Source: Rickettsiales bacterium
Lineage (GTDB): Bacteria; Pseudomonadota; Alphaproteobacteria; TMED109
Assembly (NCBI GenBank): GCA_002689905.1
Contig: NZIN01000057.1
Coordinates: 1-6,494, forward strand
DNA: 6,494 bases
Reading direction: 5' to 3'
Below are positions 1 through 5,856 of this stretch, in pieces (the stretch's first letter is position 1; every line of letters starts with the position of its first letter). Under the pieces are notes generated by a model. It was not told the origin of the DNA and searched no databases. It worked only from the letters and a program-made list of their open reading frames with translations. The translations under genes were made by a program, and so were the position numbers.

Positions 1-225
1 AATAGGCTCTCCAGTTGCTGGATCCCCTACTTCTGCTAAAAACTCTAAATGTCCAAAAGCGTGACCAGTTTCTCCTTCAGCAGTAGATCTAAATACAGCA
101 GCTGCGTCGTTAAACCCTTCAACATCTGCTTTAGATGCAAAGTAAAGATAACGTCTATTTGCTTGAGATTCTCCTGAAAAAGCGGCTTTTAAATTTTCCA
201 TCGTTTTACTATTTGTGAGTGACAT
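1..225 (-). CDS. Rubrerythrin, N-terminal part (runs off the left edge)
   Basis: The first 75 residues of a rubrerythrin, a cytoplasmic ferritin-like diiron protein that reduces hydrogen peroxide. The translation starts MSLTNSKTMENLKAAFSGES and continues through ANRRYLYFASKADVEGF and STAEGETGHAFGHLEFLAEV, which match the first two helices of the family. Visible candidate diiron ligands are Glu19 and the ExxH pair Glu52/His55; the second ExxH half and any C-terminal rubredoxin domain lie outside the window, so the subtype cannot be decided. The ATG at 225-223 is preceded by an AAAGGA Shine-Dalgarno sequence about five bases upstream, which fixes the start. The gene lies 137 bases downstream of irr in the same direction, and that gap carries two Irr-like operator sites, so iron-dependent control is likely (inferred). 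The reading frame is open to the window edge with no sign of damage. Confidence 0.93.
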   Translation of the reverse strand, partial: MSLTNSKTMENLKAAFSGESQANRRYLYFASKADVEGFNDAAAVFRSTAEGETGHAFGHLEFLAEVGDPATGEPI

Positions 226-362
226 ATTGTTCCTTTCATATTATATAATTAATATACGGTTAAAATCTTGTTTAGATCATTAGAATGAGTCTAAATTAAT
301 TGGTATTATTTATTTTTACAACCTATATCCTTTATAGAAAAAACTAATACTTTAGAATGATT
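226..362 (-). promoter_or_regulatory. Intergenic control region upstream of the rubrerythrin gene
   Basis: The only substantial non-coding stretch in the window, very AT-rich. It contains one ICE-like palindrome completely and most of a second, whose distal end runs into the irr stop codon. Several AT-rich hexamers could serve as a -10 element for leftward transcription, for example TATATT (251-256) or TATAAA (332-337), but neither has a convincing TTGACA-like partner at 16-18 bases, so I do not assign a start site. No GC-rich hairpin followed by a T-run is present, so read-through from irr is possible alongside a dedicated promoter. Confidence 0.55.
279..295. promoter_or_regulatory. Second, weaker ICE-like (Irr) operator
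   Basis: Reads ATTAGAATGAGTCTAAA on the plus strand and matches 15 of 17 positions of an ICE consensus written TTTAGAAnnATTCTAAA, counting the two free positions as matches; the mismatches are at positions 1 and 11. It lies 53 bases upstream of the rubrerythrin start codon. An additional TTTAGA half-site at 271-276 pairs with TCTAAA at 290-295, so the imperfect symmetry extends further left. Function is inferred from the resemblance and from the adjacent irr gene. Confidence 0.55.
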
Positions 363-367
363 CTAAT
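351..367. promoter_or_regulatory. ICE-like operator for Irr, overlapping the irr stop codon
   Basis: Reads TTTAGAATGATTCTAAT, a near-perfect inverted repeat (TTAGAA / TTCTAA around TGA) that matches the ICE consensus of alphaproteobacterial Irr at every position but the last. It spans the irr stop codon (363-365) and sits about 125 bases upstream of the rubrerythrin start. Irr binding here would be expected to control the rubrerythrin gene; an influence on transcripts leaving irr is also possible. The match and palindrome are seen directly; the regulator assignment is inferred from the adjacent irr gene. Confidence 0.72.
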
Positions 368-767
368 TTTTTTTAATATTTATAATAATATCTATAGATT
401 TTAAAATTTTACCTTCTGGAATATTAGGAAGTTTAGAAAACGCTACATCTTTTTCTTCTATATCTACAAGGCTATCTTCTTCTTCATCGTAAAAATGATG
501 ATGTTCGGACAAATTAGTATCAAACCACATCTTGTCTTTCTCAACTAAAACTTTTTTTAAAAATCCTTTATCGGACAGTTCGTTTAAATTGTTATAAATG
601 GTTGCTTTTGAAATATTATAGTCTTTTTCCAATAACATTTTTTCTAAAGAGTACGCTGTAACATGAATTTTACTCTTACTTAAAAGTGTTTTCATTATAG
701 CTAATCTTTGGGCAGTAGGTCGTAAAAATAATTTTTCTAATATTTTTTTTGCTCTATCCATACCCAA
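363..767 (-). CDS. irr: Irr, Fur-family iron/heme-responsive transcription regulator
   Basis: A 134-residue Fur-superfamily repressor/activator that in Alphaproteobacteria senses heme/iron status and binds ICE sites. The N-terminal winged helix contains RPTAQR (16-21) and the recognition-helix segment KATIYNNLNELSDKGFL (about 54-70). The dimerisation half has WFDTNLSEHHHFYDEEE with the His-His-His cluster at 89-91, then LVDIE and LPNIPEGK, which are diagnostic of Irr rather than Fur, Zur, Mur or PerR. The protein has no cysteine, so it lacks both the Cys-Pro heme regulatory motif of Bradyrhizobium-type Irr and the CxxC zinc sites of many Fur proteins. The start is ambiguous: TTG at 767 has an AGG eight bases upstream, while ATG at 761 (protein two residues shorter) would have it 14 bases away. 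It follows the upstream oxidoreductase gene by one base, suggesting translational coupling. An ICE-like palindrome overlaps its stop codon. Confidence 0.9.
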   Translation of the reverse strand: MGMDRAKKILEKLFLRPTAQRLAIMKTLLSKSKIHVTAYSLEKMLLEKDYNISKATIYNNLNELSDKGFLKKVLVEKDKMWFDTNLSEHHHFYDEEEDSLVDIEEKDVAFSKLPNIPEGKILKSIDIIINIKKN

Positions 768-768
768 A

Positions 769-2181
769 TCAAGAACCTGAAACTATTCTATCAATTAGTT
801 GCTTAACAGTTGGTATAAACTTATTAGAATAAAAAGGGTCTTTAGCAAATCTCCATGCGTTATGCCCAGCAAACATTAGCTGATTATCAATTTCATCATC
901 ATGAGCAACGCTTTGTAAAGTTTTTTGAATACAAAAACTTCTTGGATCTACAAGTTTACCTGTTGAAAATTTATCGCTATCCTTCCAACTAGAAAATTTA
1001 CACTGACTTAAACATCCCATACAATCGGTTTGATCCTTTTTAATTTCTTCAGCTTTGTCCTCTGCTACCATAACTAAGGTGTTGTCTGGAGTTCTAAGTG
1101 GCTCCGAAAAGCCTTGTTTTATAAAGTTTTTAATTTTATCAATATCTTGATCATCTACTAAGAAATTTTTTTCTCTCTTTCCTAGTTTTAATTCAGTTTT
1201 TCCTTGTATATTGTCATTGGTTTTATTTTTAGAAAAAAAATTAAATTCCCTTTCCATTCTAGACATAAGCTCTTTTATAAATGAATTTTTTACTGCTGAA
1301 GAGTAAAAGCCAGTTGGACTAAATCTATGAAGCTTAATGTCACCTTTTTTTAAAGTGAACAATCTATTTTTCCATGCCTTAGGTATAGGACTCTCTTTTG
1401 TAAGAAGAGGCCTTGTTCCGAACTGAAAAACTATAGGACCTATCTCTGGATTATCTATCCAATCACTCCATTCCGATAAATGCCAAACGCCACCTGCCAT
1501 TACTATTGGAACATTATCTAATCCTACACTTCTCATGAACTTCCTTAAAAGGCTTACCCTTTCATATGGGTCTTCTGGCTTATTTGGATCTTCGACGTTT
1601 GATAAACCATTGTGTCCTCCAGCTAACCAGGGATCCTCGTAAACTACTCCACCTAACTTGGGTATAAAATTTTTATAAGCTCTTAAAAAGAGTATTTTAA
1701 ATGCTCTAGCTGATGAAACAATTGGATAATAAAATATATTAAATCTTGCAGCAATTTCAGCTAATTTATAAGGCATTCCTGCTCCACAAGTTACTCCATG
1801 AACTAATCCCTTAGTTTTTTCAAGAACACTTTCTAAAATTTTTTGAGCTCCACCCATTTCCCATAATATATTGATATGTATTCTACCTTTTCCGGAGGAT
1901 AATTCATGCGCAATCTGTGCTTGCTTAATTCCTCCTTTAATTCCATAATCGATAAGCTCTTGATGTCTTTCTTTTCGTGTTTTACCACCGTATATTTGCC
2001 TGATTATACTGCCGTCTTCTCTATAATCATCTGGATTAACTCCTGAAAATGTTCCAACTCCCTCCGCTGCTGCCCAGCTCCCTGAAGATATACCGTTAGA
2101 AACCGCAACACCTTTTCCACCCTCAATTAGGGGAAGTACTTCTTTTCCTGAAATCAATACAGAGTTTAGGTTTTTAATCAA
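769..2181 (-). CDS. Nitronate monooxygenase-like flavoprotein with C-terminal cysteine cluster
   Basis: A 470-residue member of the nitronate monooxygenase / 2-nitropropane dioxygenase family, FMN-dependent TIM-barrel enzymes that oxidise alkyl nitronates. Barrel motifs visible are EGGKGVAVSNGISSGSWA (about 20-37), HGVTCGAGMPYKLAEIAARF (128-147), WLAGGHNGLSN (185-195, with the His typical of the active site), the phosphate-binding-type MAGGVW (228-233) and FQFGTRPLL (252-260). The protein is longer than classical members of about 320-380 residues: a C-terminal extension carries Cys387, Cys390, Cys394 and Cys417, which could hold an iron-sulfur cluster or zinc (inferred). The substrate is unknown, and the family name may not reflect the real reaction. 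The start codon is TTG; no in-frame ATG lies near, and an AAGGA lies 11 bases upstream inside the end of pnp. Gaps of four bases to pnp and one to irr indicate co-transcription. Confidence 0.85.
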   Translation of the reverse strand: MIKNLNSVLISGKEVLPLIEGGKGVAVSNGISSGSWAAAEGVGTFSGVNPDDYREDGSIIRQIYGGKTRKERHQELIDYGIKGGIKQAQIAHELSSGKGRIHINILWEMGGAQKILESVLEKTKGLVHGVTCGAGMPYKLAEIAARFNIFYYPIVSSARAFKILFLRAYKNFIPKLGGVVYEDPWLAGGHNGLSNVEDPNKPEDPYERVSLLRKFMRSVGLDNVPIVMAGGVWHLSEWSDWIDNPEIGPIVFQFGTRPLLTKESPIPKAWKNRLFTLKKGDIKLHRFSPTGFYSSAVKNSFIKELMSRMEREFNFFSKNKTNDNIQGKTELKLGKREKNFLVDDQDIDKIKNFIKQGFSEPLRTPDNTLVMVAEDKAEEIKKDQTDCMGCLSQCKFSSWKDSDKFSTGKLVDPRSFCIQKTLQSVAHDDEIDNQLMFAGHNAWRFAKDPFYSNKFIPTVKQLIDRIVSGS

Positions 2182-2185
2182 CTTC

Positions 2186-4279
2186 TTAAATTTCCTTTCC
2201 TGTCTTTTGGTCTACGTCCTTCATGCTCAACTTTACTTTGCCTCTTCTATCAAAACCTATAACTTTAACTGTTACCTCATCTCCCTCATTGACAATATCA
2301 GTAACTTTTTCAACTCTATTATCTGATAACGCACTAATATGCACTAGCCCATCTTTTTTACCTAAAAAGTTTACAAATGCACCAAAATCCATGATTTTAA
2401 CTACCTTACCTTTATATATTTTCCCCTCTTCAGCTTCATCAATAATATCATGAATTAATTGTTTAGCTTTATCAATATTTTCTTGCTCGCTAGATGCAAT
2501 TTTTATAACACCAGTATCATCTATATCTACTTTTGCTCCCGAGATCTCAACTATTTCTCTAATTACTTTACCCCCTGAACCTATAACTTCTCTAATTTTG
2601 TCCTTTTTTACATTCATAGTTATCATTTTAGGAGCATATCTATTCATAGTTTCGTTAGGCTTATTAATTTCTTTATCCATTACTTTTAATAGAGTAGCTC
2701 TTCCTTTTTTAGCTTGTTTTAATGCATCTGACATTATTTTCTTTGTTATTGAGTCTATTTTAATATCCATTTGTAAAGAGGTTATACCATCTTTAGTACC
2801 AGCTACTTTAAAGTCCATATCACCTAAATGATCTTCATCACCCAATATATCAGATAATACTATAAATTTATCATCCTCTTTAATTAAACCCATTGCTATA
2901 CCAGCTACTTGTTTTTTAATAGGAACTCCAGCATTCATTAAAGCTAGGGAACTTCCACAAACAGTTGCCATTGAAGAAGAACCATTCGATTCTGTAATCT
3001 CAGAAACTAATCGAAAAGTATAAGGAAAGTCTTCTGCTTTTGGGAGAATTGGATTTAATGCTCTCCATGCCAATTTTCCATGTCCTATTTCTCTTCTACC
3101 CGTACCACCCATACGACCAGCTTCTCCGACAGAGAAAGGAGGGAAGTTGTAATGCAACATAAATCTTTCTTTATGCATTCCATCTAAAGAATCTACCATT
3201 TGCTCATCATCAGAAGTCCCTAAGGTTAGTGAAACAAGTGCCTGGGTTTCTCCTCTAGTAAATAAAGCTGAACCATGAGACCGGCTTAAAATAGCTGTTT
3301 CACAATCTATACTTCTAACTTCATCTACATTTCTTCCATCTATTCTTTTCTTTGTCTCAAACAACTTAGATCTAACAAAGTTTTTTTGAAACTTATAATA
3401 GGCCTGCTTTAATAAATTTATATCTAAAGAATTTTTCTCAGCTAAAACGTCTAGAGAAGTACTAATTTTTTTAAGAGCTAATGTCCTACTAGTTTTCTCC
3501 TTAATTTTATATGCATTTTCGATATCTTTTATTAGTGTTTTCTCAACTAACTCAATTTCTTTTGATAGATCTATATTGTTAAGATCCCATGGTTCTTTTG
3601 CAGTTTCCTTAGCTAGACTTATTATTAAATCTAATACTTCCATGTACGATTTTTTTCCAAATTCTACTGCTTCTAACATCGTGTCTTCACTAAGCTCATT
3701 AGCCTCAGACTCCACCATTAAAACACCTTTTTTAGTCCCAGCAACAACTAAATCTAAATCACTTCCTTCAACTTGTTCATTAGTTGGATTAAGAATAAAC
3801 TCATCATCTATTTTAGCTACACGTGTGGAGGCTATTGGTCCTAAAAATGGTATACCTGAGATTGTTAAAGCTGCAGATGCTGCGATTATTGCAGGAATAT
3901 CAGCATTATTTTCTTTGTCATAATTTATAACCTGACAAATTACTTGCACCTCATTTTTAAAATTTTCTGGGAAAAGAGGCCTAATAGGTCTATCAATTAG
4001 TCTTGAAGTTAAAGTTTCTTTATCGCTAGGTCTACCTTCTCTTTTAAGATATCCCCCTGGTATTTTACCTGCCGCATAAAATTTCTCGATGTAATGAACT
4101 GTTAAAGGAAAAAAATCATTTGAACCGTCATTCTCCTTAACTCCTACTACTGTTGCTAAAACCTGGGTCTCACCATAAGTAACTACAACAGCCCCGTCAG
4201 CTTGTCTAGCTATTTTACCTGTCTCAATAGTTAAATCTCTTCCACCCCATTGCATGGATTTTTTGGTTATTTCAAACAT
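2186..4279 (-). CDS. pnp: Polyribonucleotide nucleotidyltransferase (PNPase)
   Basis: Phosphorolytic 3'-to-5' exoribonuclease, a homotrimer that degrades mRNA in the cytoplasm and usually partners RNase E or a helicase. All family domains are present in 697 residues, the usual length: a first RNase PH domain (about 12-145), an alpha-helical linker (about 240-310), a second, catalytic RNase PH domain (about 312-545), a KH domain with IGSGGKVIREI (566-576) and an S1 domain from about 620 with GKVVKIMDFGAFVNF. Catalytic-core motifs include SSSMATVCG (434-442), GDMDFKVAGT (486-495; Asp487 and Asp489) and LQMDIKI (502-508). The ATG is preceded by AAGGA (4286-4290) at six bases. It follows rpsO by 25 bases, as in many bacteria, but the gap is too short to hold the separate promoter and RNase III hairpin that control E. 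coli pnp. The frame is intact. Confidence 0.98.
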   Translation of the reverse strand: MFEITKKSMQWGGRDLTIETGKIARQADGAVVVTYGETQVLATVVGVKENDGSNDFFPLTVHYIEKFYAAGKIPGGYLKREGRPSDKETLTSRLIDRPIRPLFPENFKNEVQVICQVINYDKENNADIPAIIAASAALTISGIPFLGPIASTRVAKIDDEFILNPTNEQVEGSDLDLVVAGTKKGVLMVESEANELSEDTMLEAVEFGKKSYMEVLDLIISLAKETAKEPWDLNNIDLSKEIELVEKTLIKDIENAYKIKEKTSRTLALKKISTSLDVLAEKNSLDINLLKQAYYKFQKNFVRSKLFETKKRIDGRNVDEVRSIDCETAILSRSHGSALFTRGETQALVSLTLGTSDDEQMVDSLDGMHKERFMLHYNFPPFSVGEAGRMGGTGRREIGHGKLAWRALNPILPKAEDFPYTFRLVSEITESNGSSSMATVCGSSLALMNAGVPIKKQVAGIAMGLIKEDDKFIVLSDILGDEDHLGDMDFKVAGTKDGITSLQMDIKIDSITKKIMSDALKQAKKGRATLLKVMDKEINKPNETMNRYAPKMITMNVKKDKIREVIGSGGKVIREIVEISGAKVDIDDTGVIKIASSEQENIDKAKQLIHDIIDEAEEGKIYKGKVVKIMDFGAFVNFLGKKDGLVHISALSDNRVEKVTDIVNEGDEVTVKVIGFDRRGKVKLSMKDVDQKTGKEI

Positions 4280-4285
4280 TTTTTT

Positions 4286-4290
4286 TCCTT
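4286..4290 (-). promoter_or_regulatory. Ribosome binding site of pnp
   Basis: AAGGA on the minus strand, six bases before the pnp ATG, in the short rpsO-pnp gap. It is one of the clearest Shine-Dalgarno sequences in the window. Confidence 0.7.
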
Positions 4291-4304
4291 AATTTATATT
4301 TAGA

Positions 4305-4568
4305 TTATTTTCTTAGGCCGAGTTTTTTTATCAAAGATTGATAGCCCTCTTCATTTTTTCCTTTCAGATATTTTAACAACTTTCTTCTATTATTAATCAT
4401 GCCCAAAAGACCTCTTCTAGAATGATGGTCTTTTTTATGAGTCTTGAAATGCTCACTTAGTTCGTTAATTTTTTTAGTTAACAAGGCTACTTGAACTTCA
4501 GTAGACCCAGTATCGTTTTCTTTTTTTCCAAATTCTTCTACTATTTCTTTTTTTTGATTGACGTTCAT
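4305..4568 (-). CDS. rpsO: 30S ribosomal protein S15
   Basis: Primary 16S rRNA-binding protein of the 30S platform. The 87-residue product matches the usual 88-89-residue family along its whole length: NDTGSTEVQVALLT (18-31), the rRNA-binding HKKDHHSRRGLLGMINNRR (44-62), LLKYLK (64-69) and the terminal LGLRK. The frame extends upstream to a TTG at 4586 that would add MEEKRT, but the ATG at 4568 is preferred because it gives the family N-terminus and has GGAGGA ten bases upstream. That sequence would be inside the coding region if the TTG were used. It lies 21 bases after truB and 25 before pnp in the conserved truB-rpsO-pnp order. S15 represses its own mRNA in several bacteria, but I see no clear pseudoknot here. 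Confidence 0.97.
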   Translation of the reverse strand: MNVNQKKEIVEEFGKKENDTGSTEVQVALLTKKINELSEHFKTHKKDHHSRRGLLGMINNRRKLLKYLKGKNEEGYQSLIKKLGLRK

Positions 4569-4578
4569 CGTCCTCTTT

Positions 4579-4584
4579 TCCTCC
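4579..4584 (-). promoter_or_regulatory. Ribosome binding site that decides the rpsO start
   Basis: GGAGGA on the minus strand, ten bases before the ATG at 4568. Its position supports the ATG rather than the upstream in-frame TTG at 4586, since the TTG overlaps the first base of this site. Confidence 0.6.
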
Positions 4585-4589
4585 AAAAC

Positions 4590-5507
4590 CTAATTATTAA
4601 AGTTACGTCGTGGTATGATATACCCTTTTTTTAAATTAGCAATAGAAACTAATTTACTTTCATTTTTAATTAAAATAAGAGTATCTTCAAAATTATTATC
4701 ATTGTATTTATCCATAAAAACCATCTTACCATCTTTTATCATATCTGAGTATTTTTTTTCTAACTTTATTTCTTTATAATTTTTTAATGCGTATTCTGTT
4801 GGAAGTATTAAGCTGTCTAATTGATTTTTGTTAATATTTCGAATACTCTTATAATTCAATGAGTTAGATTTTGTGAAATAAGAATTCTTTAATCTAACTA
4901 TTTCAGATGCATAACCTAATGTTCCTAATTTTTTTGCTAAGTCTCTTGCTAATGATCTTACATATGTACCAGGTCCACAACTTACAAAAAAATTAGTTTT
5001 ATTAATATCTTTAGAATCTAATAATTTAAACTCGAAGATTTCAACCTCTCTTGAATTAATTTCAAATTTTATGTTTTTTCTTGCTAACTCATAAGCTCTT
5101 TTTCCCTCTACCTTAACTGCTGAAAATAATGGTGGTTTTTGAGAAATCTTACCTGTAAAATATTGATTTATAATCTTATTAATTGCCTCCTTGTTAGGTC
5201 TTTTTTTTGTCTCTTTGATTACTTTGCCTTCAGAGTCACAAGTATCTGTTTCTTTGCCCCAATTTACTACAAATGTATAAGCCTTAACTGTATAATTAAT
5301 AAACTGTATTGTTTTTGTTGCTTCGCCAATTGCTATAGGTAGGATACCTGAAGCTAATGGATCCAATGTGCCATAATGACCAACCTTTCTCAAATTAAAT
5401 ATCTTTTTAATGGACCTTACGATATGGGTGGATGTATATCCTTGGTCTTTGTATATGTTTAGCCATCCATTTTTTTCAGAATTTTCATTTATTTTTATCA
5501 TATTCAT
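4590..5507 (-). CDS. truB: tRNA pseudouridine-55 synthase TruB
   Basis: Isomerises U55 in the T-loop of almost all tRNAs to pseudouridine and also acts as a tRNA folding chaperone. Family motifs in order: the N-terminal KDQGYTSTHIV (20-30), catalytic motif GHYGTLDPLASGILPIAIGEATK (43-65, nucleophile Asp49), AYTF with the conserved active-site Tyr77, KPPLFSAVKVEGKRAYELAR (124-143) and CGPGTYVRSLARDLAKKLG (177-195). The 305-residue length is normal. The C-terminal region past about 220 is rich in Lys and Asn and poorly conserved, as is usual for the PUA-like tail in AT-rich genomes. The ATG at 5507 lies inside the end of rbfA, giving a 23-base overlap; a second ATG at 5501 is an alternative. 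No Shine-Dalgarno sequence is visible, so translation probably depends on coupling to rbfA (inferred). Confidence 0.97.
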   Translation of the reverse strand: MNMIKINENSEKNGWLNIYKDQGYTSTHIVRSIKKIFNLRKVGHYGTLDPLASGILPIAIGEATKTIQFINYTVKAYTFVVNWGKETDTCDSEGKVIKETKKRPNKEAINKIINQYFTGKISQKPPLFSAVKVEGKRAYELARKNIKFEINSREVEIFEFKLLDSKDINKTNFFVSCGPGTYVRSLARDLAKKLGTLGYASEIVRLKNSYFTKSNSLNYKSIRNINKNQLDSLILPTEYALKNYKEIKLEKKYSDMIKDGKMVFMDKYNDNNFEDTLILIKNESKLVSIANLKKGYIIPRRNFNN

Positions 5508-5841
5508 TAATTATTTTATTTATATGAATAGCCTTTTTGTGAGAAAGGTCAGGAAAAAATGATAATTTTGGAGAATACTTTGTTTCTATTTCCTTGGCTA
5601 CTAATTTTGACAATAATTTTGCGCTACTATTTAACGCTTTTGCAACATTTTCTTCATTACCTCCTACAGTACTTACATAAACTTTAGCATACTTAAGGTC
5701 TTTAGAAGGCTTAACTTCTGTAATTGTTACTATAGTATTTTTAAGATGCTTAATATATAAATCTCCAGATAATATATGTTTTGATAAGAGTGACCTTAAA
5801 TTTTCTCCAACTCTAAGAAGTCTATTACTAACAGGTTTCAA
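5485..5841 (-). CDS. rbfA: 30S ribosome-binding factor A
   Basis: A small KH-fold protein that binds the immature 30S subunit and helps process the 5' end of 16S rRNA, especially in the cold. The 118-residue product has the family pattern: an N-terminal SNRLLRVGENLRSLLSKHI helix (5-23), the central VTITEVKPSKDLKYAKVYVS strand/helix region (38-57), and PKLSFFPDLS (91-100) followed by the final helix. The start is TTG at 5841: it has AGGTGA just upstream and no ATG occurs later in the frame, so TTG is well supported. It lies 15 bases after infB and overlaps truB by 23 bases, in the standard infB-rbfA-truB order. Confidence 0.95.
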   Translation of the reverse strand: MKPVSNRLLRVGENLRSLLSKHILSGDLYIKHLKNTIVTITEVKPSKDLKYAKVYVSTVGGNEENVAKALNSSAKLLSKLVAKEIETKYSPKLSFFPDLSHKKAIHINKIINEYDKNK

Positions 5842-5844
5842 AAA

Positions 5845-5850
5845 TCACCT
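5845..5850 (-). promoter_or_regulatory. Ribosome binding site that decides the rbfA TTG start
   Basis: AGGTGA on the minus strand, three bases before the TTG (AGG core at six bases), in the 15-base infB-rbfA gap. It is a strong match to the anti-Shine-Dalgarno sequence and supports a genuine TTG initiation codon. Confidence 0.65.
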
Positions 5851-5856
5851 AATTAT

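Noticed and set aside
241..250. TATAAT-like hexamer just upstream of the rubrerythrin ribosome binding site
   Set aside because: Transcription would start at about the Shine-Dalgarno sequence itself and no -35 element is present at the right distance.
351..367. Hairpin followed by a T-run downstream of irr, considered as an intrinsic terminator
   Set aside because: The stem is six almost purely A/T pairs, and the T-run in the transcript starts about ten bases after the stem, so it does not fit a rho-independent terminator; the palindrome is better explained as an operator.
2223..2453. Plus-strand open frame of 76 codons
   Set aside because: Lies opposite the conserved KH/S1 end of pnp; its translation is a low-complexity Ser/Leu/Thr antisense product with no recognisable family.
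2598..2831. Plus-strand open frame of 77 codons with a hydrophobic start
   Set aside because: Antisense to the second RNase PH domain of pnp; the hydrophobicity comes from reading Lys/Glu/Asp-rich codons backwards.
3576..3923. Plus-strand open frame of 115 codons
   Set aside because: Antisense to pnp; no domain and no credible ribosome binding site.
4280..4304. Possible separate pnp promoter or RNase III hairpin between rpsO and pnp
   Set aside because: Only 25 AT-rich bases, used by the ribosome binding site; no stem or promoter pair can be seen.
5139..5342. Plus-strand open frame of 67 codons, rich in Cys and Phe
   Set aside because: Antisense to truB motifs; composition is what an AT-rich antisense strand gives.
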